Shown one piece after another: positions 1-8,452 of a stretch of 64,000 nt of DNA. Source of the DNA: Acinetobacter sp. ANC 3929 (GTDB lineage: Bacteria > Pseudomonadota > Gammaproteobacteria > Pseudomonadales > Moraxellaceae); contig NZ_KB850000.1 of NCBI RefSeq assembly GCF_000369405.1, positions 124,001 through 188,000 of the forward strand, written 5' to 3'. A model generated the notes under the pieces. It was not told the origin of the DNA. It did not search any database and worked only from the letters and a program-made list of their open reading frames with translations. Within the stretch, counting starts at the first letter, position 1; every line of letters begins with the position of its first letter. Position numbers and translations under genes: made by a program.

Positions 1-603
1 GGCAGCAGATTCACGGATTTGTGAGACGCCACCAGGTGCCGATTGCAGTGTTTCGGTATATAAGGTTTGAATTGAGTCTAAAATCGCAACAGCAGGACGT
101 TCTTGTGCCAGCACTTCACAAATACGTTCGACACAAGTTTCCGCCATGACTTTAAGTGAGTCTGTGGGTAGATCTAAACGCTGTGCACGCAGAGCGACCT
201 GTGAAAGAGATTCCTCACCTGTCACATAAAGTGCTGAGCTTTTCTTGCTGGCCATGTGGGTTGCAGTTTGTAGCAAGATGGTCGATTTACCAATACCCGG
301 ATCACCACCAATCAGTACCACAGAGCCTGTGACCAAGCCGCCACCCAATACGCGATCAAACTCACTAATCCCCGTTTGCAGACGGGTTTCGTGTGAGACC
401 GAGATTTGATTGAGTGTGGTGATATTGGCTATTTGTCCAGCATAACCGCCGCCCATTTTAGGTTGACCACGATGGGTCACTACTGGTTCGACACGGACTT
501 CCAGCAAACTATTCCATTCGCCGCATTCCGAACATTGCCCAGCCCATTTGGGATGATCTGCACCACATTGTTCACATCTGTAAACGGATTTAATTTTTGC
601 CAT
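1..603 (-). CDS. radA: DNA repair protein RadA, N-terminal part (cut by window edge)
   Basis: RadA is a RecA-like ATPase that promotes branch migration of recombination intermediates in DNA repair and transformation. About 201 codons are visible and the C-terminal part lies left of the window. The start at 603 gives MAKIKSVYRCEQCG. A four-cysteine zinc finger follows (Cys10, Cys13, Cys24, Cys27), then a linker and the Walker A motif GDPGIGKST. Further on come the family sequences LYVTGEESLSQ and ILDSIQT (Walker B region). All of these match the RadA/Sms family. The gene is divergent from the AGCS symporter gene. No frameshift is seen in the visible part. Confidence 0.97.
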   Translation of the reverse strand, partial: MAKIKSVYRCEQCGADHPKWAGQCSECGEWNSLLEVRVEPVVTHRGQPKMGGGYAGQIANITTLNQISVSHETRLQTGISEFDRVLGGGLVTGSVVLIGGDPGIGKSTILLQTATHMASKKSSALYVTGEESLSQVALRAQRLDLPTDSLKVMAETCVERICEVLAQERPAVAILDSIQTLYTETLQSAPGGVSQIRESAA

Positions 604-960
604 AAGATAAAATTGAAAACTTTCTTAAAATTAGATAAAAATGAGTCAGGACGAAAATTTTTTAACAATGCTGATCGTTCTTTACAAGGATAAAACAAGA
701 AGACAGTACGATTTCGTCACTGATTGGTTAAAGGGAAGTGCTCAGGAAAATAACATGATATACAACTTTTACAAGTTATAGACAGTGTGTTTTTAGCATT
801 CGTTTTTTTGTTCAATTCACTTTTTCCATGGATGGTTTGCAGGTATTCGCTTATTTATTGTCATGACATCATTATCGAATGGCATAGATATTGCTCATGC
901 TCAAACGAATAAAAATTTAGCAATCGCTACATTTAAAAATATATAACAAGGTTGATGTCT
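604..960. other. Intergenic region between divergent radA and AGCS symporter
   Basis: This 357-bp AT-rich region must hold the promoters of both divergent genes. I see no convincing reading frame, tRNA or repeat in it. The only overlapping frames are short and run into radA as shadows. An AAGG sequence at 948-951 is the likely ribosome binding site of the symporter. Confidence 0.6.
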
Positions 961-2469
961 ATGAGTGCAGCAGAAATTGTGAATTGGGTAAATAGTATCA
1001 TCTGGAGTAAGGGACTGATCTATTTATGCCTAGGCGCAGGTTTATTTTTTTCGATTTTAACTCGGTTTGTACAGGTCCGCCAAATTAAGGAAATGGCAAA
1101 ACTGTTGATTAATGGTTCATCTTCAGCACAAGGGATTTCATCATTCCAAGCGCTATCTGTATCGCTATCAGGGCGTGTTGGTGTAGGTAATATTGCTGGT
1201 GTTGCGGCAGCAATTGGTTTCGGTGGCCCAGGTGCTGTGTTTTGGATGTGGCTGGTTGCATTTCTTGGTGCAAGTACTGCTTATGTCGAATCAACACTCG
1301 GTCAAATCTATAAAGTGGAGTATCAGGGTGAGTATCGTGGTGGCCCTGCATTCTATTTCGATCGTGGTTTGGGACAGCGTTGGTTAGGGATTCTATTTGC
1401 GATTGCAGCGATTATCTCGTGTGGCTTATTTTTACCAGGTATTCAAGCCAATGCTGTTGGCAATGCTTTTACCCAAATTACAGGTGAAGGGGCCATCGTC
1501 TTTGGTAATGTTGGTGCTTATAAGTTATTAGCACTTGTTATTATTGTTTGCTTATTGGCGATCATCATTTTTGGTGGCATCAAACGTATTGCTCGATTTG
1601 CAGAGTTGGTCGTGCCATTTATGGCCTTGGGTTATATCTTGATGGCTCTCATCATTGTTGGAATGAATATCCAAGAGCTACCTGGTGTAATCAAACTAAT
1701 TTTTGCAGATGCTTTTTCTCCAATGGCTGGTTTAGGTGCGGCAATTGGTTGGGGGGTAAAACGTGGTGTTTACTCTAATGAAGCTGGTCAGGGTACTGGA
1801 CCACATGCGGCAGCGGCGGCTGAGGTTCAACATCCAGCGCAGCAAGGGTTTGTGCAGGCCTTCTCCATTTATGTAGATACGTTGTTTGTATGCTCTGCAA
1901 CGGCATTTATGATTTTAATTACGGGGATGTACAACGTACAAGGAACGTTGGAGGCAGGACAGTTTATTGTTCAAAATGTGGCCACGACAACAGAGATTGG
2001 TTCACCTGCATTTACGCAAATGGCGGTGAGCACAGTATTTGGTGGCTTTGGTCAAATCTTTGTGGCTTTAGCTGTGTTCTTCTTTGCCTTTACAACAATT
2101 GTGGCCTATTACTATATTGCGGAAACCAATATTACTTATCTCAGCTATATCACTAAAACACCATCACTATTGTTCATCACCAAATGCTTCATTATGCTTT
2201 CTGTGGCTTATGGTGTCGTAAGCGCAACGGGTTACATTTGGGGAATTGGTGATATTGGCGTTGGTCTAATGGCATGGATCAATATTATTGGCATTATCGT
2301 CACTTATTTTATTTGGAAACCGACTATTAAAGCTTTACGTGACTATGAAGAACAACAAAAAGCAGGCGTTAAGGAGTTTACATTTGATCCAATTAAATTG
2401 GGTATCCGTAATGCAACTTTTTGGGAGGAGCGTCTCAAAAATAAACAGAAGCAATCTTCTAATGATTGA
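961..2469 (+). CDS. Alanine/glycine:cation symporter family protein (AGCS, AlsT-like)
   Basis: A sodium- or proton-coupled importer of small neutral amino acids (alanine, glycine) in the inner membrane. It has about 10-11 hydrophobic segments over some 502 residues. Family sequences seen include FQALSVSLSGRVGVGNIAGV near the N-terminus, GGPGAVFWMW, EYRGGPAFY and the conserved GVKRGVYSNEAGQGTGPHAAAAA around residue 270. In-frame TTG 952 and ATG 955 lie upstream, but AAGG at 948-951 is 9 nt from ATG 961, so 961 is preferred. The gene is monocistronic, with a strong terminator at 2497-2527. The exact substrate cannot be read from the sequence. Confidence 0.92.
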   Translation: MSAAEIVNWVNSIIWSKGLIYLCLGAGLFFSILTRFVQVRQIKEMAKLLINGSSSAQGISSFQALSVSLSGRVGVGNIAGVAAAIGFGGPGAVFWMWLVAFLGASTAYVESTLGQIYKVEYQGEYRGGPAFYFDRGLGQRWLGILFAIAAIISCGLFLPGIQANAVGNAFTQITGEGAIVFGNVGAYKLLALVIIVCLLAIIIFGGIKRIARFAELVVPFMALGYILMALIIVGMNIQELPGVIKLIFADAFSPMAGLGAAIGWGVKRGVYSNEAGQGTGPHAAAAAEVQHPAQQGFVQAFSIYVDTLFVCSATAFMILITGMYNVQGTLEAGQFIVQNVATTTEIGSPAFTQMAVSTVFGGFGQIFVALAVFFFAFTTIVAYYYIAETNITYLSYITKTPSLLFITKCFIMLSVAYGVVSATGYIWGIGDIGVGLMAWINIIGIIVTYFIWKPTIKALRDYEEQQKAGVKEFTFDPIKLGIRNATFWEERLKNKQKQSSND

Positions 2470-2496
2470 ATTATAAATCAATATTTTTTCGAATAG

Positions 2497-2527
2497 AAAA
2501 AGAGTGGCTTCAATCGCCACTCTTTTA
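2497..2527 (+). terminator. Rho-independent terminator after AGCS symporter
   Basis: Stem AGAGTGGC / GCCACTCT (2501-2508 and 2516-2523) with a 7-nt loop. It is preceded by A's and followed by a T-rich tract. Confidence 0.85.
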
Positions 2528-2707
2528 TTTTAAAGTGCCTTTTTATGACTGACGAGTTGCCTTCATAAGTTCATTGTATTGTTTTAACCTTGTGCGTATG
2601 ATCGAATTCGATTGTATTTCACTTGAAAAAAATACAGGTAAAACATTTCTTAGCGAAAGCAAGCCAACTCATGGATAACGAGAAAAGATACTAAAAATGG
2701 TACGAAT

Positions 2708-2734
2708 CGTTGTTAGGCGTTGTTAGGCGTTGTT
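2708..2734. repeat. 10-bp tandem direct repeat upstream of cycA
   Basis: CGTTGTTAGG occurs at 2708-2717 and 2718-2727, followed by a partial copy CGTTGTT. It ends about 38 bp before the cycA start codon. Confidence 0.8.
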
Positions 2735-2772
2735 GTCGCTAATGAACTAAAACACTGGAGAGTTTTTGTAAA

Positions 2773-4185
2773 ATGTCGAATCAAAATCTGAGTGAGGCTG
2801 CTGAACAAAGCGGACTTCACCGTAGTCTATCTAATCGACATCTACAGTTGATTGCGATTGGCGGTGCCATTGGAACAGGGTTGTTCATGGGATCTGGTAA
2901 AACCATCAGTTTAGCTGGACCATCAATTCTGTTTATTTACATGACCATTGGTTTGATGGTGTTCTTCGTAATGCGCGCATTAGGGGAATTATTACTATCA
3001 AACTTAAACTATAAATCTTTTATCGATTTATCGACGGATTTAATTGGCCCTTGGGCGGGTTATTTTGTTGGTTGGACCTACTGGCTCTGTTGGGTCACGA
3101 TTGGTATCGCAGATTTATCCGCTATTATTTATTATCTTGAATTCTTTAATGGTGGTGAATCTTTCAGTGCTGCTGGCGGTTTACTGATTAGTACAGTCGC
3201 TATTCTGTTCGTACTTGGCTTGAACTTGGTCACCGTAAAGCTATTTGGTGAAATGGAGTTCTGGTTTGCAATGGTGAAGATCACGGCGATTATTGTGTTG
3301 ATTGCTGTTGGTTTGTGGATGATCTTTACTGGATTTACCAATGCTTCTGGTACTGTCGCAAGTGTATCTAATCTTTGGACACATGGTGGCATGTTTCCTA
3401 AAGGCTTGGATGGTTTCTTGGCTGGTTTCCAGATTGCGATTTTCGCCTTTGTTGGTGTGGAATTGGTGGGTACAACTGCTGCTGAAACACAAGATCCAAA
3501 ACGCAATTTACCAAAAGCGATTAACTCGATTCCAATTCGTATCATTATTTTCTATGTATTGGCATTGTTCGTGGTGATGTGTGTGACGCCTTGGGATCAA
3601 ATTAATCCTAAAGTCAGTCCATTCGTCAATATCTTCTCGCAAGCGGGGATTGCATCTGCTGCGATCATTATGAACTTGGTGGTGTTATCGTCAGTGATGT
3701 CATCAATGAACAGTGGTGTCTTTTCGACTAGTCGTATGTTGTTTGGTTTATCTGGAGATAATCAAGCACCTAAACTGTTTGGAAAGCTGTCTAAATCTGC
3801 CGTTCCTGCAAAAGCATTGATTTTCTCGTCAATCTGTATCTTTATTGGTGCATTCGTACAGTTCGTTTATAAATTACAAACGGGTACAAATGACGAAGTT
3901 ACAGCGTTTACTTTAGCAACGACCTTATCAACGATTCTGTTCATCTGTGTATGGATCATTATTATGTGGAGTTATATTAACTACCGCAAAAATCGTCCTG
4001 AATTACATGCGCAGTCGACATTTAAATTGCCTGGTGGCGTGTTTACCTGTTGGGTTGTGATTTTATTCTTCCTTGCAACAATTTACTTCCTGGCGTTGGA
4101 TGAAACGACTTTAGAATCATTAAAAGTCAGTCCAATCTGGTTCGTAATTTTGGCCATTGGTTATTTCTTCTATAAGAAAAAGTAA
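2773..4185 (+). CDS. cycA: D-serine/D-alanine/glycine permease CycA (APC family)
   Basis: An inner-membrane proton symporter for glycine, D-alanine and D-serine. The 470-residue protein has the 12-segment amino-acid permease layout. Its N-terminal block, SNRHLQLIAIGGAIGTGLFM then GSGKTISLAGPS, and the following VMRALGELLLSNL and GPWAGYFVGWTYW are almost word for word those of E. coli CycA as I remember it. That makes it a better match than AroP, LysP or ProY. ATG 2773 has GGAG 12 nt upstream. It is monocistronic, with direct repeats upstream and a terminator downstream. Substrate assignment rests on similarity only. Confidence 0.88.
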   Translation: MSNQNLSEAAEQSGLHRSLSNRHLQLIAIGGAIGTGLFMGSGKTISLAGPSILFIYMTIGLMVFFVMRALGELLLSNLNYKSFIDLSTDLIGPWAGYFVGWTYWLCWVTIGIADLSAIIYYLEFFNGGESFSAAGGLLISTVAILFVLGLNLVTVKLFGEMEFWFAMVKITAIIVLIAVGLWMIFTGFTNASGTVASVSNLWTHGGMFPKGLDGFLAGFQIAIFAFVGVELVGTTAAETQDPKRNLPKAINSIPIRIIIFYVLALFVVMCVTPWDQINPKVSPFVNIFSQAGIASAAIIMNLVVLSSVMSSMNSGVFSTSRMLFGLSGDNQAPKLFGKLSKSAVPAKALIFSSICIFIGAFVQFVYKLQTGTNDEVTAFTLATTLSTILFICVWIIIMWSYINYRKNRPELHAQSTFKLPGGVFTCWVVILFFLATIYFLALDETTLESLKVSPIWFVILAIGYFFYKKK

Positions 4186-4206
4186 GCTTTTAGCCAATAG
4201 ATGATG

Positions 4207-4237
4207 AAAACGTCGACTTTAAGGTCGGCGTTTTTTA
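4207..4237 (+). terminator. Rho-independent terminator after cycA
   Basis: Stem AACGTCGAC / GTCGGCGTT with one wobble pair, followed by six T's. Confidence 0.8.
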
Positions 4238-4269
4238 TGCTTAATTGTTTTATTCATTGAAGTTTAGAC

Positions 4270-4298
4270 TTTAGCCAATCTGATGATCACGCTATACT
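4270..4298 (+). promoter_or_regulatory. Candidate sigma-70 promoter for lptM-lysA-dapF
   Basis: A TATACT -10 element at 4293-4298 lies about 30 bp before the lptM start. A weak -35 (TTTAGC, 4270-4275) is 17 bp upstream of it. The -10 is good and the -35 poor. Confidence 0.4.
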
Positions 4299-4328
4299 GC
4301 TCCGAATTGTAAAAAGTTAGGTGCTCAG

Positions 4329-4568
4329 ATGCTTAAAGTCATTTGTTCAATCAGTTTATTGCTCAGCAGTGTGGTTTTAACTGCATGTGGTCAGTCAGGT
4401 GCGCTGCAATTGCCATCTGATCCAAACTACGATAACCGTGCAAAATATCTGCTTTATAAAAATGAAGCATCTCAGGCGAAAGCATCGTCAGCAAGCAAAG
4501 CAGATGATGTAAAAATGGAAAGCCCAGCGACGTCTTCAACGACTCAATCACAGACCATCTCACCTTAA
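4329..4568 (+). CDS. lptM: LPS translocon maturation chaperone LptM (YifL-type small lipoprotein)
   Basis: A 79-residue outer-membrane lipoprotein. In E. coli, LptM assists oxidative maturation of the LPS translocon LptD/LptE. The signal peptide ends in a lipobox (LTAC) with lipidated Cys20. The conserved family block follows directly as CGQSGALQLP, close to the usual CGQKGPLYLP. The tail is serine/alanine-rich and low in complexity, as is normal. The gene lies directly upstream of lysA-dapF, a position seen in other gammaproteobacteria, with a 22-nt gap to lysA. The family call is secure; function in this organism is inferred. Confidence 0.88.
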   Translation: MLKVICSISLLLSSVVLTACGQSGALQLPSDPNYDNRAKYLLYKNEASQAKASSASKADDVKMESPATSSTTQSQTISP

Positions 4569-4590
4569 GTTTGTAAATAAGGACATCTTC

Positions 4591-5841
4591 ATGAGTTTCA
4601 CTCGCATTAATGGAGTATTGCATGCTGAGCAATGTTCACTGGATCAGCTCGCACAGCAATACGGCACGCCTTTGTATGTTTATTCAAAAGCAACTTTTGA
4701 AAAGCATTACTTGGATATGCACCGTGCTTTTGATTTTATTGATCATCAAATCTGTTATGCAGTGAAGTCAAACTCAAATTTGGCTGTGTTGAATGTATTG
4801 GCGAAAGTAGGTGCAGGCTTTGACATCGTGACGGGTGGAGAGTTAGCACGTGTATTGGCGGCAGGGGGTGATCCTGCAAAAATCGTATTCTCTGGTTTGG
4901 GTAAATCTGAAGCAGATATTGAAAAAGCCTTAGGCGTTGGAATTGCATGCTTCAATGTGGAATCACATGCCGAACTGGATCGCATTCAAAAAGTTGCGGC
5001 GAAATTAGGAAAAAAAGCACCTATTTCTTTACGTGTAAACCCAGATGTTGATGCTAAAACGCATCCTTATATCTCGACTGGTTTGAAAGAAAACAAGTTT
5101 GGTATTCCAAGCGATACTGTTGATGAAACTTATCAATATGCGGCTTCATTGCCAAATCTTGAGATTGTTGGGATTGATTGTCATATTGGTTCGCAATTGA
5201 CCGAGACCAAGCCTTTTGTGGATGCACTTGATCGTGTCATTTTGATGATTGAGCAATTGAAAAGCTTGGGTATCAACCTCAAACATATTGATATTGGTGG
5301 TGGTTTAGGTGTGCGTTATAAAGATGAAACGCCACCAAGTGTTGAAGAGTACGCTAATTCAATGCGTCCAGCTTTAGAAAAATTGGGTCTTAAAGTATAT
5401 ATGGAGCCAGGGCGTAGTATTTCTGCTAATGCAGGTGCATTATTAACCAAGGTGGATTTACTCAAACCGACTAATCATCGTAACTTTGCCATTATTGATG
5501 CGGCCATGAATGATTTAATTCGCCCAGCTTTATATGAAGCTTGGATGGATATTCAATCAGTGAACCTGAATGCTGATGTTGAAGTTAAAACGTGGGATTT
5601 GGTCGGTGCCATTTGCGAAACTGGTGATTTCTTGGGTAAAGAGCGTGACTTGGCGCTTCAGGAAAATGATGTATTAGCTGTGCTAGGTGCAGGCGCATAT
5701 GGTTTTGTGATGAGCTCTAACTATAATACGCGTGGTCGTGCTGCTGAGGTTATGGTCAGTGGCGATCAAGCCTATATAATTCGTGAGCGCGAAACCATAG
5801 AATCACTTTGGGAAAAAGAGCGTTTGTTGCCTGAGGAGTAA
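4591..5841 (+). CDS. lysA: Diaminopimelate decarboxylase LysA
   Basis: A PLP enzyme that converts meso-diaminopimelate to L-lysine, the last step of lysine synthesis, in the cytoplasm. The 416-residue length is normal. The PLP-binding lysine is Lys59 in YAVKSN. His198 (CHIGSQ), GGGLG (236-240), EPGR (272-275) and active-site Cys342 in ICETGDF are all present. ATG 4591 has AAGGA at 4579-4583. It sits between lptM and dapF, with only 6 nt to dapF, so the two lysine/peptidoglycan genes should be co-transcribed. Confidence 0.97.
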   Translation: MSFTRINGVLHAEQCSLDQLAQQYGTPLYVYSKATFEKHYLDMHRAFDFIDHQICYAVKSNSNLAVLNVLAKVGAGFDIVTGGELARVLAAGGDPAKIVFSGLGKSEADIEKALGVGIACFNVESHAELDRIQKVAAKLGKKAPISLRVNPDVDAKTHPYISTGLKENKFGIPSDTVDETYQYAASLPNLEIVGIDCHIGSQLTETKPFVDALDRVILMIEQLKSLGINLKHIDIGGGLGVRYKDETPPSVEEYANSMRPALEKLGLKVYMEPGRSISANAGALLTKVDLLKPTNHRNFAIIDAAMNDLIRPALYEAWMDIQSVNLNADVEVKTWDLVGAICETGDFLGKERDLALQENDVLAVLGAGAYGFVMSSNYNTRGRAAEVMVSGDQAYIIRERETIESLWEKERLLPEE

Positions 5842-5847
5842 ATTGAG

Positions 5848-6702
5848 ATGTATTTAGAATTTACCAAAATGCATGGGTTGGGCAATGATTTTATGGTCGT
5901 TGACCTCGTTACCCAGCGAGCTTATTTAGATACAGTCACGATTCAGCGTTTAGCTGATCGTCATTTCGGTGTGGGTTTTGATCAGCTATTGATTGTTGAG
6001 CCACCTGATTTGCCAGATGTCGATTTCAAATATCGAATCTTTAATGCTGACGGCTCAGAAGTAGAGCAGTGTGGTAATGGTGTGCGTTGTTTCGCTCGCT
6101 TTGTGCATGAGCGTCAACTCACGACCAAAACCAAGATTCGTGTGCAAACCAAAGCCGGTATCGTTGAGCCAGAATTGGGTGCCAATGGTTGGGTGCGCGT
6201 CAATATGGGGCAACCGAAGTTTCTGCCAGAAGAAATTCCGTTTCTGACCCAAGAGCATGAAGATATCGAAGGCTTATATGGATTGGCACTTGCTGATAAT
6301 CAAAGCATTAATATTGATGTGGTGAACATGGGAAATCCGCATGCGGTCACCATTGTTCCTGATGTATTGACTGCGGATGTTGAGCGTATCGGCCCACAAG
6401 TGGAATCACATGCGCGTTTCCCAGCACGTGTTAATGCAGGATTTATGCAAATTATCGATGAAAAGCACATCCGGTTACGTGTGTTCGAACGTGGTGTAGG
6501 GGAAACTCTGGCGTGTGGTACAGGTGCTTGTGCAGCCGCTGTCAGCGGGATGCGTCAGGGGCTACTTGGTAATGAAGTTGAAGTTCAGCTTGCGGGCGGT
6601 AAGCTGCATATTGCTTGGCGTGAAGGTGATGTGGTGTGGATGACAGGTCCAACCACACATGTTTATGATGCCCGTTTGGATTTAAGATATTTCCAAGGCT
6701 AA
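5848..6702 (+). CDS. dapF: Diaminopimelate epimerase DapF
   Basis: A cofactor-independent racemase that makes meso-diaminopimelate from the LL form, for lysine and peptidoglycan synthesis. The protein has 284 residues. The two catalytic cysteines are Cys75 ([13 protein letters not shown]) and Cys223 ([13 protein letters not shown]). The N-terminal [12 protein letters not shown] block is typical. It is translated right behind lysA, with GAGGAG near the end of lysA serving as ribosome binding site. The terminator at 6716-6747 closes the operon. In many relatives xerC follows dapF closely; here two other genes intervene. Confidence 0.97.
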   Translation: MYLEFTKMHGLGNDFMVVDLVTQRAYLDTVTIQRLADRHFGVGFDQLLIVEPPDLPDVDFKYRIFNADGSEVEQCGNGVRCFARFVHERQLTTKTKIRVQTKAGIVEPELGANGWVRVNMGQPKFLPEEIPFLTQEHEDIEGLYGLALADNQSINIDVVNMGNPHAVTIVPDVLTADVERIGPQVESHARFPARVNAGFMQIIDEKHIRLRVFERGVGETLACGTGACAAAVSGMRQGLLGNEVEVQLAGGKLHIAWREGDVVWMTGPTTHVYDARLDLRYFQG

Positions 6703-6715
6703 TGATCTAAGATTT

Positions 6716-6747
6716 AAAAAAGCGCGTTTTAATCGACGCGCTTTTTA
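6716..6747. terminator. Bidirectional terminator between dapF and the LysE-family gene
   Basis: Stem AAAAAGCGCGT / ACGCGCTTTTT (6717-6727 and 6736-6746) with an 8-nt loop. A/T tracts on both sides suit both convergent genes. Confidence 0.9.
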
Positions 6748-6751
6748 TTGT

Positions 6752-7363
6752 CTATCGTTTGCTGAATGCCAGTTTCAATGCAAACAGGATAAAAATACTG
6801 CCTGTAATCCGATCCATATATTTAATGAATTTTGGTCGTTTTAAATAGCCTGAAATGGACTGCATCGCGGAGATCAGGAAAATAGACCAGATAAAGCCAA
6901 TCAGCACATGAATCATCACCAAACCCATGGTCCAAATGACTGGTGAGGAAGACTGTGGGATAAATTGCGGTAAAAATGAGATATAAAAAATGCCGACTTT
7001 TGGATTGAGTAAATTGCCCCAGAAGCCTTTAATAAACCAGTTCTGCGTTGAGGTCGTTTCATTGATATCTGCAAGTTGGGTACGTGGTTTTAAAAGCAGA
7101 TTTAAACCTAACCATGTCAGATAAATTGCGCCCATCCATTTTAAAGCATTGAAAGCAAGGTCTGAGGTCATCAATAAAGCTCCTAAACCACAGGCCACAA
7201 TCATTCCCCATACAATACAGCCTAAATTAATACCCAATGCCGCTTGGAATGCTTTGGCTTTACCTTCCAAAGTAGCAGTGCGAATAATCAGCGTGGTATC
7301 TAGACCAGGCGTAACGGTCAAGAGAGTGATTGCGATGAGATAAGGAATAAGCATTGTTGTCAT
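6752..7363 (-). CDS. LysE/RhtB family amino-acid exporter
   Basis: A small inner-membrane protein of about 203 residues with five to six hydrophobic segments. It belongs to the LysE/RhtB family, which exports amino acids such as lysine, threonine or homoserine lactone. The N-terminal TVTPGLDTTLIIR matches the family motif, which is usually TPGP with Pro rather than Leu at the fourth position. The conserved GFWGNLLNPKVGIFY segment follows. A TTG at 7381 extends the frame, but GAGTGG sits about 10 nt before ATG 7363, so that start is preferred. It is convergent with dapF and the substrate is unknown. Confidence 0.85.
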   Translation of the reverse strand: MTTMLIPYLIAITLLTVTPGLDTTLIIRTATLEGKAKAFQAALGINLGCIVWGMIVACGLGALLMTSDLAFNALKWMGAIYLTWLGLNLLLKPRTQLADINETTSTQNWFIKGFWGNLLNPKVGIFYISFLPQFIPQSSSPVIWTMGLVMIHVLIGFIWSIFLISAMQSISGYLKRPKFIKYMDRITGSIFILFALKLAFSKR

Positions 7364-7492
7364 AATGATGGTGCCACTCAAAACTTGAAATTTATTGTAT
7401 TACAGCGACATCCATTCTCCCATATTGGTTTAGCGATAAATCACAGTAAAATTTGCTAGACTGTATTTAGTTGAAGTTCGAATAAAATTTAA

Positions 7493-8431
7493 ATGATAGA
7501 AAATAAAATTCGAGGTGGTCTCTATGGTTTGCTAATAGGAGATGCCGTTGGTGTTCCTTATGAGTTTAACCCTCCAGATTTGCTGCCCTCATATCATGAG
7601 ATTGATATGATTCCTCCTCAAGGTTTTAGAAAAACTTATCCTGAGATTCCTGTAGGTACATGGTCTGATGATGGAGCACAATCACTTTGTCTATTAGCTT
7701 CTTTATTATATTGTGGAAAATATGAAGAATTAGATTTTGCTAATAGATTATGTAATTGGTTTCAATATGGTTATATGGCTATTGATTATGAAGTCTTTGA
7801 CGTTGGTGTGCAAACAGCTCAAGCTCTGCGTCGATATAAAGAGGGGGGTGAGATTTCTCAAATAGCAAATCGGGATGAATATTCAAACGGGAATGGAGCA
7901 TTGATGCGTACATTACCCTTGGCTTTATGGCATAAGGGGAGTGATGAGCAATTAATCCAAGATGCATATGCACAATCACATTTAACACATGCACATATCC
8001 GTTCAAAGATTTGTTCAGCTTTATATTGCTTATGGGCAAGATATTTATTGTCAGGAAATGATGTAAATGAAGCTTGGGATAAAAGTGTTAAGAAATTGAA
8101 TTTAGTCTACAAAAACAGGACTGAAGAGCTAAAGGAGTTTCAAGAGCATATTTCACCAATACCAGAAGAGCTAACAGGCAGTGGCTATGTGGTGGATTGT
8201 TTGCATTCAGCGCGGTTTTCACTTCAGCAAACTACCTTTGAAGATGTGATCAAAACGGCTGTAAAATTGGGGCAAGATACAGATACAACTGCCTGTGTTG
8301 CTGGAGGTTTAGCTGGAATTATTTATGGTTATGATGAATTACCAAAAACTTGGTTAAAATTGCTGAAAGGAAAGGAGATAGTTGAACCTTTATTGCTTAG
8401 CTTAGAGCAACATCTTCGTGTAAATCATTAA
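7493..8431 (+). CDS. ADP-ribosylglycohydrolase family protein (DraG/ARH type)
   Basis: Members of this family remove ADP-ribose from modified proteins, nucleic acids or small molecules, using two magnesium ions. The 312-residue protein shows the N-terminal metal motif GTWSDDGAQSL (Ser58-Asp59-Asp60), the NGNGALMRT block (132-140) and the C-terminal GQDTDTTACVAGG (Asp262, Asp264, Thr265). The metal ligands are therefore intact, although the usual Thr after DD is Gly61. The codon use looks AT-richer than in its neighbours. No ADP-ribosyltransferase is next to it. xerC starts 22 nt downstream, so the two may be co-transcribed. The target is unknown. Confidence 0.88.
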   Translation: MIENKIRGGLYGLLIGDAVGVPYEFNPPDLLPSYHEIDMIPPQGFRKTYPEIPVGTWSDDGAQSLCLLASLLYCGKYEELDFANRLCNWFQYGYMAIDYEVFDVGVQTAQALRRYKEGGEISQIANRDEYSNGNGALMRTLPLALWHKGSDEQLIQDAYAQSHLTHAHIRSKICSALYCLWARYLLSGNDVNEAWDKSVKKLNLVYKNRTEELKEFQEHISPIPEELTGSGYVVDCLHSARFSLQQTTFEDVIKTAVKLGQDTDTTACVAGGLAGIIYGYDELPKTWLKLLKGKEIVEPLLLSLEQHLRVNH

Positions 8432-8452
8432 GGCTATTAAATAGGTATAGTA

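Larger units (their letters stand above)
2470..2772. other. Intergenic region upstream of cycA: terminator, palindrome and short direct repeats
   Basis: The first part holds the terminator of the AGCS gene. A perfect 12-bp palindrome ATCGAATTCGAT lies at 2601-2612. A small inverted repeat TGTATTT/AAATACA lies at 2613-2636. A 10-bp tandem repeat, CGTTGTTAGG twice plus a partial third copy, lies at 2708-2734. No reading frame is seen. These could be operator or leader elements of cycA, but that is inference. Confidence 0.5.

Noticed and set aside
406..698. Frames on both strands around the start of radA
   Set aside because: They overlap the well-supported RadA zinc-finger coding region in other frames and show no family features.
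3132..3545. 137-codon minus-strand frame within cycA
   Set aside because: Antisense shadow of a membrane-protein gene, with no ribosome binding site and no homology that I recognise.
7493..8431. ADP-ribosylglycohydrolase as the antitoxin of a toxin pair
   Set aside because: No adjacent ADP-ribosyltransferase or small toxin gene is present; neighbours are a LysE exporter and xerC. It is kept only as an accessory enzyme of unknown target.
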